From contig NZ_JAMYJR010000002.1 in assembly GCF_024137025.1 (NCBI RefSeq), positions 434,001-498,000 on the forward strand: a DNA stretch of 64,000 nt, in the 5' to 3' direction. Below the pieces are notes generated by a model that saw nothing but the letters and a program-made list of their open reading frames with translations, made no database searches and had not been told where the DNA came from. The position numbers and the translations under genes are program-made. Source of the DNA: Paractinoplanes aksuensis (lineage in GTDB: Bacteria; Actinomycetota; Actinomycetes; Mycobacteriales; Micromonosporaceae). Of this stretch, positions 44,473 to 51,948 are shown piece after piece (positions within the stretch are counted from its first letter, which is position 1; every line of letters starts with the position of its first letter).

Positions 44473-45329
44473 GCCTCCACCGGCAACCACAGTTCGGTGG
44501 TGGCCCGGCTGAAGTCCTCGGCCCGGTCGAGCACCGCGACGATCGACGGCCCGCGCCGCAACCGCCACGGATTCGACGGGAACCAGTCGGTGGCCGTGGC
44601 CGCCCACGTCTTCTGCAGCGACGACGGATAGTCACCACTGCTGCGGAACACCGCCCACGTTCCGCCCGGCACCTCGATGCGGTCGAGGTCGTCCGGCACC
44701 GGAACGGCTGCCGTCACGGCCACCCCGTGCAGGTAGGTCAGCTCGGTGCCTTCGGCCGCGTCCGGTTCGAGGGTGTCGCTGACGGCCAGCAGTCCACCCG
44801 GTTCCGTGTCCGACAAGGATCGCAGCCGTTCGTGCTCCGCGGCCGGCTGCCCGGCCACGTGGGCCTCGATGTGCGGGTTGACCCCTTCGTAAATCAGCGG
44901 CACGCGGGCCGCGTGCCCCACCAGCCGGAATGACGGCAGTTCGACAATGCGCGTGTCCATCGGTTCGCTCCCTTCGACGGTCAGGCGGAACCTGACCTGT
45001 GGTTGTGTCCGAAGGGGTCCGCCGTCGCGCCGCACGTCGCCCGGCCCGGCCCCGTGCACGGCCTTGAACGCCCGCCCGAAGGCCTCGGCCGACCCGTACC
45101 CGTGCCGCACCGCGATCCCGAGCAGGTCGCCCTCGCCCCGGACGACGTCGGCCGCGGCCATCGTCATGCGCCGCCTCCGCACGTACTCGGAGAGCGGCAT
45201 CCCGGCCAGGGACGAGAACATCCGCCGCAGGTGGTACTCGCTGCTGCCCGCCTCGCGCGCCACCGCGGCCACGTCCACGTCGTGTTGCTGCTCGACCAGG
45301 TCGACGAGCCGGTTGAGTGCTGCGATCAC
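44466..45329 (-). CDS. AraC-family HTH with GyrI-like effector-binding domain
   Basis: 287 residues from GTG 45329, with AAGGGGGG just upstream; longer in-frame starts to 45695 would overlap the DUF72 gene. HTH at the N terminus (LNRLVDLVEQQHDVDVAAVAREAGSSEYHLRRMFSS, YVRRRRMTMAAADVVRGEGDLLGIAVRHGYGSAEAFGRAFK), then a GyrI-like/SOUL-type small-molecule domain (~115-287: MDTRIVELPSFRLVGHAAR to ELWLPVEAQ). The layout matches Rob/SbmC-type multidrug-responsive regulators. No efflux gene is adjacent. Confidence 0.87.
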   Translation of the reverse strand: MIAALNRLVDLVEQQHDVDVAAVAREAGSSEYHLRRMFSSLAGMPLSEYVRRRRMTMAAADVVRGEGDLLGIAVRHGYGSAEAFGRAFKAVHGAGPGDVRRDGGPLRTQPQVRFRLTVEGSEPMDTRIVELPSFRLVGHAARVPLIYEGVNPHIEAHVAGQPAAEHERLRSLSDTEPGGLLAVSDTLEPDAAEGTELTYLHGVAVTAAVPVPDDLDRIEVPGGTWAVFRSSGDYPSSLQKTWAATATDWFPSNPWRLRRGPSIVAVLDRAEDFSRATTELWLPVEAQ

Positions 45330-45400
45330 CGGACCCCCCTTCGCGAACCACTGTGCCGGGGCCGGCGCCACCACCGCCCGATCATTCTGGCCGGATTCGA

Positions 45401-46234
45401 TCAGAACAGGGTGAGCGGCCCGGCCGGTTCGGGCTCGGGCAGCGGTTCCAGGCCCGGGACGAGTGCCGCCACCTCGGAATGGAAGCGCCGGGCCAGCGTC
45501 GGCGCGTCGGTGTTGTCGGGCGTGTGGATGAACACGGTCGGTGAGCGGCCCTCGCGCAGCCAGCGCGCGATCACCGGCAGCCACCGTTGCCACCCTTCGA
45601 CCGTACGGGCCGGGTCGTCGCGCCCGAGGTAGCGGATCACCGGATGGTCGGTGAGGGCCTGCGGGCGTACGGGAAGCCGAGGTTTCTTCTGCCACGCGTC
45701 GCGTTCGGCGTCGCTGGTGGGCGGGGTGGCGAACATGACGCTGGTGTCGAACGGGACCAGTTCGGCGTCGGCCTCACCCAGGATCGATTCGAGCTGGACG
45801 AAATCGGTGGCGAAGGACGGGTGGCGCACCTCGACCGCGTAGCGGAAGCCCGCCGGGCGACGGCGCAGGAACGACGCGAGCGCGGGCAGGTCGGCCGGGC
45901 CGAACGAGGCGGGCAGCTGGATCCACAGCGCGTGAACCCGGGGCCCGAGCGGCTCGATCGCGTCGAGAAAGGCCTTCAGCGCCTCGTCGCCGCCGGTGAG
46001 CCGCTGGTCGTGAGTGACGATCCGGGGGAGCTTGAGGACGAAACGGAAGTCGGCCGGTGTCTGGCGGGCCCAGCCGGCCACCGTGTCGCGCGACGGCGTG
46101 GCGTAGAAGGTCGTGTTGCCCTCGACCGCGTTGCACCAGCCCGCGTACGCCTCCAGGTTGTCCTGCCCCGGGCCGACCACCCGGCCCGCCCAGGACTTGT
46201 GTGTCCACATCGCACAGCCCACGTGCAGCCGCAT
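45401..46234 (-). CDS. DUF72-domain (YecE-like) protein
   Basis: 277 residues. LHVGCAMWTHKSWAGRVV, YAGWCNAVEGNTTFYATPSRDTVAGWA, FRFVLKLPRIVTH, and YAVEVRHPSF are the DUF72 hallmarks; the fold is a TIM barrel resembling endonuclease IV, with unknown activity. Full length. It lies 71 bp upstream of the AraC/GyrI gene on the same strand and may be transcribed with it. No signal peptide. Confidence 0.87.
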   Translation of the reverse strand: MRLHVGCAMWTHKSWAGRVVGPGQDNLEAYAGWCNAVEGNTTFYATPSRDTVAGWARQTPADFRFVLKLPRIVTHDQRLTGGDEALKAFLDAIEPLGPRVHALWIQLPASFGPADLPALASFLRRRPAGFRYAVEVRHPSFATDFVQLESILGEADAELVPFDTSVMFATPPTSDAERDAWQKKPRLPVRPQALTDHPVIRYLGRDDPARTVEGWQRWLPVIARWLREGRSPTVFIHTPDNTDAPTLARRFHSEVAALVPGLEPLPEPEPAGPLTLF

Positions 46235-46357
46235 CTCCCCACCCCTTCGACGATCATCCGTGACACTAACGGGTTACCAAAAGCGAAACCCCCATCGGCC
46301 CCCGGAACGGGATGATCAACTCATTCTGCAAGACGTCATGACGAAAGGGGTATTGCA

Positions 46358-46783
46358 ATGAACCGCATCACTCGGCTGCTCGCCGTGGCCGGCCTGGGGC
46401 TCGGCACCGCTGTTGCGATCGGCGCCGGTCCGGCTCAGGCCGCTCCCGCCACCCCGCAGGGTGCCGCGCAGACCGCCACCGGTGGTCACTACGGCTACGA
46501 CGACGACGAGGTTGTCGGCTACTTCCGCTCGCGCGGTGCTTGCGAGCGGGTCGGCCGCGCGGGTGAGTGGCGTGACCGCTGGGACGACTACGACTGTGAC
46601 CGGGTCCGTTTCGGGCACGGCCGTAGCGGCTACGTCCTGCGTGTCGACGACTGGAACGACAACTGGGACAACGACAACTGGTACGGCGGCTGGTACAACG
46701 GCTACCGCGGTGGCGACTACGGTTGGTACAACGGCGGTCACCGCTGGAACTTCGGCGGCAACACCATCGTTTTCCGCCGTTGA
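46358..46783 (+). CDS. Secreted small protein with W/Y/N/G-rich tail
   Basis: 141 residues, ATG behind AAAGGGG. Signal peptide ITRLLAVAGLGLGTAVAIGAG, cleavage near AQAAPA. The mature part has an N-terminal Gln/Ala/Thr linker, an acidic middle with two Cys (GACERVGRAG and DDYDCDRV) that may pair, and a C-terminal ~45 residues composed mainly of Trp, Tyr, Asn, Asp and Gly (DNWYGGWYNGY, GDYGWYNGGHRW). Such low-complexity aromatic tails occur in cell-surface or spore-coat proteins. No named family. A strong terminator follows. Confidence 0.78.
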   Translation: MNRITRLLAVAGLGLGTAVAIGAGPAQAAPATPQGAAQTATGGHYGYDDDEVVGYFRSRGACERVGRAGEWRDRWDDYDCDRVRFGHGRSGYVLRVDDWNDNWDNDNWYGGWYNGYRGGDYGWYNGGHRWNFGGNTIVFRR

Positions 46784-46796
46784 TCTGAACCGGTGA

Positions 46797-46829
46797 ACGG
46801 GCCACACTCCGGCCAGGGGTGTGGCCCGT
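46797..46829 (+). terminator. Perfect 11-bp-stem terminator
   Basis: ACGGGCCACAC (46797-46807), 11-nt loop, GTGTGGCCCGT (46819-46829), 13 bp after the secreted protein stop. It contains the alternative GTG 46821, which argues for the later start of the next gene. Confidence 0.75.
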
Positions 46830-46853
46830 CGCGTTTCCGGGAACAGCGGGCCC

Positions 46854-48038
46854 GTGACCACAGACGACCGGCCCGCGCCGCTGATCCGCCCACCGCGCCT
46901 GCGCACCGAGGAGGAGCGCGGCGCGTCCCGGCTCGAGCTCTTCTTCGACCTGGCCTACGTGCTGGTCATCGACCAGTTGGCCACCGGATTCGCCGACCAT
47001 CTGAACCTGAGCGGCACGGCCACCTTCGTCGGGCTGATCGTCGTCACCTGGTGGTCGTGGGTCACCACCACGCTGTACGCCAACCGGTTCGACACCAACG
47101 ACGTGCTCTACCGCCTGGCCAAGCTGGCGATGACGGGCGCGGTCGTCGGCATGGCGGCCGCGGCGCTCGGTGCCACCGGCAGTGAGGGCACCGAGTTCGC
47201 TCTCTGCTACCTGGCCACCCGGGTGCTGTTGCTGCTTCTTTACGTACGGGCGTGGCGCCACGTGCCCGAGGCCAGGCACACGATCGGCATTTATATCGGC
47301 GGCGCGCTCGCGTCGATCCTGCTCTGGACGGCCTCCCTCCCGGTCGACGGCCCGGTGCGCTACGTGCTGTGGGGCGCCGGCATCCTGGTCGAGGCGACCG
47401 CGCCCATCCTGGCCACCCGGCTCGGCGACAAGACCCCGCTGCACCTCGACCACCTGCCCGAACGGTTCGCGCTGTTCGTGATCCTGGTGCTCGGCGAATC
47501 CGTGCGTTCGATCGCCGTCGGGGTGCACGAGGAACACTGGGTCGCCGCGTCCGTGATCTCGGCCGGGGTCGCCTTCGCCGCCGTCGCCGCCTTGTTCTGG
47601 ATCTACTTCGACCTGGGCGGCGCCGCCGGCAAACGCAAACTCGTCGAGGAGGGCGACGACCCGGAGACCGGGGTGGCCGACGCCTACATCTACGGCCACC
47701 TGCCGCTCATCGTCGGCCTGGCCGTCGCGGCGGTCGGCATCGAACAGTTCGTGGCGCACCCCTCGGGCGACCTGGGCGACACCGCGCGCTGGGCTCTGCA
47801 CGGCGGAACGGCGCTGTTCCTGGCCGGCGTCGCGATGGTCATGATGGGCACGAGCGGCCGGTGGCGGTCGGCCTGGCCGTGGCCGGTCGCGGTCATCCCG
47901 CTGGTCGCCCTGCTCGGCCTGCCCGAGTTCCTGCCGCCGATGGCTTCGGTCATCCTCGTGACGCTGATCCTGGTCGCCACGGTCCTGGCCGGCATGAGAG
48001 CCCAAAGGCGAGGAGCCTTGCGTACGACCGAGGCCTGA
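46854..48038 (+). CDS. LtrA-like (low-temperature-requirement A) membrane protein
   Basis: 394 residues from GTG 46854. SRLELFFDLAYVLVIDQLA near the N terminus and LPERFALFVILVLGESV in the middle are the signature motifs of the bacterial LtrA family; about 10-12 membrane segments. The name comes from a Listeria cold-growth mutant; the molecular role is unknown. The upstream GTG 46821 lies inside a terminator stem and is rejected. C-terminal tail RAQRRGALRTTEA is cytoplasmic-like and basic. Confidence 0.85.
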   Translation: MTTDDRPAPLIRPPRLRTEEERGASRLELFFDLAYVLVIDQLATGFADHLNLSGTATFVGLIVVTWWSWVTTTLYANRFDTNDVLYRLAKLAMTGAVVGMAAAALGATGSEGTEFALCYLATRVLLLLLYVRAWRHVPEARHTIGIYIGGALASILLWTASLPVDGPVRYVLWGAGILVEATAPILATRLGDKTPLHLDHLPERFALFVILVLGESVRSIAVGVHEEHWVAASVISAGVAFAAVAALFWIYFDLGGAAGKRKLVEEGDDPETGVADAYIYGHLPLIVGLAVAAVGIEQFVAHPSGDLGDTARWALHGGTALFLAGVAMVMMGTSGRWRSAWPWPVAVIPLVALLGLPEFLPPMASVILVTLILVATVLAGMRAQRRGALRTTEA

Positions 48039-48128
48039 GCAACGCGCTCGGAGCACTCGAACGTAATCACGCCGTCGGCGCCCCATCCGGATCGGCGAAA
48101 GCTGTCCGACAGTCCGACAGTCGGACTG

Positions 48129-49244
48129 TCAGACAGTCAGCACGATGCGCCCGAACACTTCGCCCGCGTCCATCCGCCGGTGCGCGTCGCTCGCCTCGGG
48201 CAGGGGCAGCACGTCGTGCACGACCGCGCGCAGTTCGCCCCGGGCCGCAGCGGCCAGGTTCCGCTCGCGGATCCTGTTGCGCGCTTCGACCGGCACCGTG
48301 TCCAGACTCAAGGTCCCGTACGACAGGGAGCGCCGGAACGACCGCAGCAGAGCCGATCCGAAGTCCGCCGGCGGATACCCACCGACCACTCCGAGCGACA
48401 CCATCCGCCCGTTGTCGGCGAGCCGCTCGAGAAACACCGGCATCCCATCCCCACCGACCAGATCGACGATGACGTCGAACCCATCGGCGGCGCGCGAACC
48501 TTCCGAACCGAAACGCTCACTTTCTTGAGCGCCACGCGCAGCTTCGTGGCCGTTGCGTGCAGAATCTTGGCCGTCGCGGACAGCTTCGCGGCCGTCGCGT
48601 GCAGAATCGTGTCCTTCGCGTGCAGAATCGTGGCCGTCGCGGTCAGTCTGTTCGACGTAACCGGCGCGGTCGAGCACTACGGTGGCGCCCAGTTCCCGTA
48701 GCCGCTGGCCACGCTCCGGCGACGAGGTGGTCACTGCTATCTCGCGCGCGCCGCCGAGCGCGGCCATCTGGACGGCCAGAATGCCGATGCTGCCCGCCGC
48801 TCCTCGCACCAGCACCGATTCCCCTTGGGCGAAGTGGGCGTGGGCGAGGCCGAAGTGTGCGACCGGACCGGAACTGCCGATCGTCACCGCGTCCACCGGC
48901 GAGAGCCCTTCGGGCAGCGGGGTCACGTCGTCGAGCCCGGCCACCGCCTGCTCGGCATACCCACCGCCGAGGCCGGTGAAGGCCCAGACCGTCCGCCCGA
49001 TCCAGCCCTTGTCGGCCGGGTCCCCCGCGGCGATCACCCGCCCGGCCACCTCGCTGCCCGGCACGAGCCCTTCGGGGAAACCGATGCTGCCGATGGTGCC
49101 GCGCCGGATGACCGCGTCGACGCCGCCGACCCCGATCGCCTCGACGGCGATGAGCAGTTGCCCCGGCGCCGCGACGGGTTCGGGCGCGTCGATCACCTTC
49201 ATGCCGCTGGGGTCGCCGTACTTCTGAATGCTGATTGCCTTCAT
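48129..49244 (-). CDS. Zinc-independent MDR/quinone oxidoreductase-type protein with in-frame repeat insert
   Basis: 371 residues. GroES-like N-terminal half (KAISIQKYGDPSGMKV, GLVPGSEVAGRV) and Rossmann domain (VLVRGAAGSIGILAVQMAALGG). It reduces quinones or enones with NADPH in related enzymes. In the nucleotide domain, after LGATVVLDRAGYVEQ, about 45 residues of heptad repeats such as DGHDSAR and EGHDSAR are inserted before FDVIVDLVGG resumes; the DNA has five 21-bp copies at 48539-48643. No metal-binding Cys/His set. TAGCGT (49257-49252) lies 7 bp before the ATG, so the transcript is probably leaderless. Divergent from the TetR gene. Confidence 0.85.
   Translation of the reverse strand: MKAISIQKYGDPSGMKVIDAPEPVAAPGQLLIAVEAIGVGGVDAVIRRGTIGSIGFPEGLVPGSEVAGRVIAAGDPADKGWIGRTVWAFTGLGGGYAEQAVAGLDDVTPLPEGLSPVDAVTIGSSGPVAHFGLAHAHFAQGESVLVRGAAGSIGILAVQMAALGGAREIAVTTSSPERGQRLRELGATVVLDRAGYVEQTDRDGHDSAREGHDSARDGREAVRDGQDSARNGHEAARGAQESERFGSEGSRAADGFDVIVDLVGGDGMPVFLERLADNGRMVSLGVVGGYPPADFGSALLRSFRRSLSYGTLSLDTVPVEARNRIRERNLAAAARGELRAVVHDVLPLPEASDAHRRMDAGEVFGRIVLTV
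48539..48643 (-). repeat. Five tandem 21-bp repeats inside the oxidoreductase gene
   Basis: Units start at 48539, 48560, 48581, 48602 and 48623 (plus-strand form CAGAATCGTGGCCGTCGCG plus two bases, with substitutions). Being 21 bp they preserve the frame and encode heptapeptides of the DGH(D/E)(S/A)AR type. A further degenerate unit may precede them. Confidence 0.9.
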
Positions 49245-49251
49245 GATCGCG

Positions 49252-49286
49252 ACGCTAACGGACGCCCCCGTCCACTTGGCTAAAGT
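49252..49286. promoter_or_regulatory. Divergent leaderless promoters with GGACG/CGTCC dyad
   Basis: The 50-bp gap holds TAGCGT on the minus strand (49257-49252), TAAAGT on the plus strand (49281-49286), and the dyad GGACG-CCCC-CGTCC (49260-49273) between them. TetR autorepression with repression of the oxidoreductase is the obvious model. Confidence 0.5.
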
Positions 49287-49294
49287 GAGAGGTC

Positions 49295-50326
49295 ATGGAC
49301 GAGCAATTGCCTCAGATACCGAGCCACCCACCCATCGGCGGCGGCCGGGTCGCCCGCCGCGCGCCATCGTCAGCGGACGAACCGGCCCTCCACCCGGATA
49401 CCCGCACCAACCGCGACCGGCTCGCGCGCCGGGCACCACCAGCGGACGAGCCAGCCCTCCGCCCGGATACCCGCACCAACCGCGACCGGCTCGCGCGCCG
49501 GGCACCACCGGCGGACGAGCCGGCCAAGCGCTCAGACACCCACGACCGGCACACACGCCCAGCACCATCGACGACACACGAACCAACTGCCCGCACCGAC
49601 ACCCACGACCGGCACACACGCCCAGCACCATCGACGACAGACGAACCAACTGCCCGCACCGACACCCACGACCGGCACACACGCCCAGCACCGTCGGCGG
49701 TGGAGGGGACGGGTCTGCGGTCGGATGCGCGGGACAACCGGGACCGGGTGCTCGAGGCGGCCCGGCGGCTGTTCTCCGAGCAGGGTCTGGGTGTGCCGAT
49801 GCGGGAGATCGCCCGCCGGGCCGAGGTGGGACCGGCCACGCTCTACCGGCGCTTCCCGACCAAGCAGGCGCTGATCGATGCCGCGTTCGCCGATGAGATG
49901 CGGGCGTGCAGTGGCATCGTGCGGGACGGCTGTGCCGACCCCGACCCGTGGCGTGGCCTGAGCGCGGTCGTCCGCGACATCACCGAGCTCAACGCGGTCA
50001 ACCAGGGCTTCACCGACGCGTTCGTGTCGTCGTACCCGGGCGCGGCCGACTTCGCGGCTCACCGGGCCGGCATGCTGCGCGCCCTGACTGGCCTGTGGCG
50101 CCGCGCCCAGCGGGCCGGCGCCGTCCGCCCCGACTCCGTCGTCGACGACCTCATCCTCATGATCATGGCTGGCCGCGGTCTGCCCGTCGGCCCGCCGGAG
50201 TTGCGGGTGGCCGCCGCCCGGCGCTTCGCCGCCCTCATCCTCGACTCGTTCCGCGCCTCCCCCGCCGCCGGGCCGCTGCCGCCACCGGCCCGGGTGTCCG
50301 CCGCCGCGGTGAGCGGCGGCGGATGA
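49295..50326 (+). CDS. TetR-family regulator with repetitive N-terminal extension
   Basis: 343 residues. The TetR part starts only near residue 145: DNRDRVLEAARRLFSEQGLGVPMREIARRAEVGPATLYRRFPTKQALIDAAF is a standard TetR HTH, followed by a ligand domain (~205-325). Before it lie ~140 residues of disordered Arg/Thr/Asp/Pro-rich tandem repeats of 23 and 21 residues. TetR proteins usually have <15 residues ahead of the HTH. GTG 49699 could start a normal-sized protein, but the repeats contain no stop and are multiples of 3 bp. ATG 49295 follows TAAAGT by 8 bp. Likely controls the divergent oxidoreductase. Confidence 0.82.
   Translation: MDEQLPQIPSHPPIGGGRVARRAPSSADEPALHPDTRTNRDRLARRAPPADEPALRPDTRTNRDRLARRAPPADEPAKRSDTHDRHTRPAPSTTHEPTARTDTHDRHTRPAPSTTDEPTARTDTHDRHTRPAPSAVEGTGLRSDARDNRDRVLEAARRLFSEQGLGVPMREIARRAEVGPATLYRRFPTKQALIDAAFADEMRACSGIVRDGCADPDPWRGLSAVVRDITELNAVNQGFTDAFVSSYPGAADFAAHRAGMLRALTGLWRRAQRAGAVRPDSVVDDLILMIMAGRGLPVGPPELRVAAARRFAALILDSFRASPAAGPLPPPARVSAAAVSGGG
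49350..49690 (+). repeat. In-frame 69-bp and 63-bp tandem repeats in the TetR gene
   Basis: A 69-bp period (AGCGGACGA anchors at 49372, 49441; GGCGGACGA at 49510) gives ~2.5 copies of a 23-residue unit containing PDTRTNRDRLARR. It passes into a 63-bp unit starting GACACCCACGACCGG at 49535, 49598 and 49661, giving ~2.5 copies of a 21-residue unit with DTHDRHTRPAPST. Identity between copies is very high, so expansion is recent. Confidence 0.9.
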
Positions 50327-50379
50327 CCGGTCTCGAACCTCAGCCAGCCGGCACCCTGTCCAGACCGGCCTCAGGCAGC

Positions 50380-50412
50380 CGATAGCCGGTCGATAGCCGA
50401 CCGATAGCCGGC
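50380..50412. repeat. Three tandem 11-bp repeats
   Basis: CGATAGCCGGT, CGATAGCCGAC and CGATAGCCGGC lie head to tail 54 bp after the TetR stop, in a 226-bp gap that shows no convincing gene. This is the third repeat patch within 2 kb. Confidence 0.8.
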
Positions 50413-50506
50413 CGGCAGCTTGTCCAGGGTGGCGATGCGATCGAACTGCTCGCCACTGGACATCATGCGACTACGGCGTCGCGGGTACTTCTCGGCGACA
50501 TGACGA

Positions 50507-50542
50507 ACGCCCGGCTTCCCTGGGGAGAGGGAGGCCGGGCGT
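50507..50542 (-). terminator. Terminator of the aminotransferase/gabT transcript
   Basis: ACGCCCGGCTTCCCT (50507-50521) pairs with AGGGAGGCCGGGCGT (50528-50542) with one mismatch and a 6-nt loop, 10 bp beyond the aminotransferase stop. Confidence 0.7.
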
Positions 50543-50552
50543 CGCTGATCTG

Positions 50553-51935
50553 TCAGAGGCGGTTGGAGGCCTCGGTGAGCACCGAGCGCAGGATCTGCTC
50601 GATCTCGATGAACTGTTCCTCGCCTGCGATCAGCGGCGGCGCGAGCTGGATGACCGGGTCGCCCCGGTCGTCGGCGCGGCAGTACAGCCCGGCCTCGAAC
50701 AGCGCGCTCGAGAGGAACCCGCGCAGCAGCCGCTCCGACTCCTCCTCGTTGAACGTCTCCTTGGTGGCCTTGTCCTTCACCAGCTCGAGGCCGAAGAAGT
50801 AGCCGTCGCCGCGGACGTCGCCCACGATCGGCAGATCTTCCAATTTGGAGAGGTACGAGCGGAACAGATCGCTGTTGTCCCGGACGTGCTTGTTGAGGTC
50901 TTCCCGCTCCATGATGTCGAGGTTGGCCAGGGCCACCGCCGAGCCGACCGGGTGACCGCCGTAGGTGATGCCGTGGGCGAACCAGTTGGTGCCCTCGAGG
51001 AACGGCTCGGCCAGGCGGTCCGACGCGATCATCGCCCCCAGCGGCACGTACCCGCTGGTCAGGCCCTTGGCCACGGTGATGATGTCGGGCGTGTAGCCGT
51101 AGCGGTGACCGCCGAAGTACTCGCCGAGCCGGCCGAAGCCGCTGATCACGTCGTCCGAGACCATCAGCACGTCGTAGCGGTCGCAGATCTCGCGGACGCG
51201 CTGGAAGTAGCCGGGCGGGGGCGGGAAGCACCCGCCCGCGTTCTGCACGGGCTCGAGGAAGACCGCGGCCACCGTGTCGGGGCCCTCGAACTCGATGGCC
51301 TCGGCGATGCGGTCGGCGGCCCAGACACCGAACTCCTCGAGCGACTGCGACTCGTCGGGGCGGCGGTAGTAGTTGGTGTTGGGCACGCGCAGCGTCGACG
51401 GCACGAGCGGCTCGAAGTCCTGCTTCAGGGCCGGGATGCCGGTGATCGACAGGGCGCCCATCGAGGTGCCGTGGTAGGCGATGTTGCGCGAGATCACCTT
51501 GTGCTTGGTCGGCTTGCCGGTGCGCTTGAAGTACGAGCGGGCCAGCTTCCAGGCCGACTCGACCGCCTCGGAGCCGCCGGTGGTGAAGAAGACCCGGTTG
51601 AGGTCGCCCGGGGTCAGGTCGGCCAGCCGGTCGGCCAGCTCGACGGCCTTGGGGTGGGCGTACGACCAGATCGGGAAGTACGCGAGCTCGCCCGCCTGCT
51701 TGGCCGCGGCCTCGGCCAGCTCCTGGCGGCCGTGGCCGGTCTGCACGACGAACAGCGCGGACAGGCCGTCGAGGTAGCGGCGGCCGGTGGAGTCCCAGAT
51801 GTAGCAGCCGTCGCCGCGGACGATCATCGGGATGTCGGCCTTCTTGTAGGACGACAGCCGGGTGAAGTGCATCCACAGGTGATCGCGGGCGTCGCCGGAC
51901 AGCTTTTCGTAGTCGGGTGACTGCAGGTCGCTCAA
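50553..51935 (-). CDS. Class III aminotransferase, putrescine/diamine:pyruvate type (SpuC-like)
   Basis: 460 residues from TTG 51935 (GGAG 6 bp upstream); TTG 51947 is an alternative. WMHFTRLSSYKKADIPMIVRG opening, FFTTGGSEAVESAWKLAR, VSDDVISGFGRLGEYFGG and TVAKGLTSGYVPLGAMI with the PLP lysine. This subgroup in polyamine clusters transfers the amino group of putrescine or related diamines to pyruvate, giving 4-aminobutanal. It lies 14 bp after gabT on the same strand, so the two are one operon ending at the hairpin 50507-50542. Confidence 0.87.
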   Translation of the reverse strand: MSDLQSPDYEKLSGDARDHLWMHFTRLSSYKKADIPMIVRGDGCYIWDSTGRRYLDGLSALFVVQTGHGRQELAEAAAKQAGELAYFPIWSYAHPKAVELADRLADLTPGDLNRVFFTTGGSEAVESAWKLARSYFKRTGKPTKHKVISRNIAYHGTSMGALSITGIPALKQDFEPLVPSTLRVPNTNYYRRPDESQSLEEFGVWAADRIAEAIEFEGPDTVAAVFLEPVQNAGGCFPPPPGYFQRVREICDRYDVLMVSDDVISGFGRLGEYFGGHRYGYTPDIITVAKGLTSGYVPLGAMIASDRLAEPFLEGTNWFAHGITYGGHPVGSAVALANLDIMEREDLNKHVRDNSDLFRSYLSKLEDLPIVGDVRGDGYFFGLELVKDKATKETFNEEESERLLRGFLSSALFEAGLYCRADDRGDPVIQLAPPLIAGEEQFIEIEQILRSVLTEASNRL

Positions 51936-51948
51936 GGGGGGCTCCAAG

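Noticed and set aside
49295..49690. Possible CRISPR array in the TetR gene
   Set aside because: Units are contiguous without unique spacers, and the array is in frame with a TetR domain; it is a coding minisatellite.
49532..50062. 176-residue minus-strand ORF with Cys/Val-rich repeats
   Set aside because: Antisense reading of the TetR repeats and HTH; the plus strand has a complete TetR domain.
50371..50466. 31-residue minus-strand ORF (MMSSGEQFDRIATLDK...)
   Set aside because: Lies over the 11-bp tandem repeats, has no ribosome site and no recognised relative; not supported as a gene.
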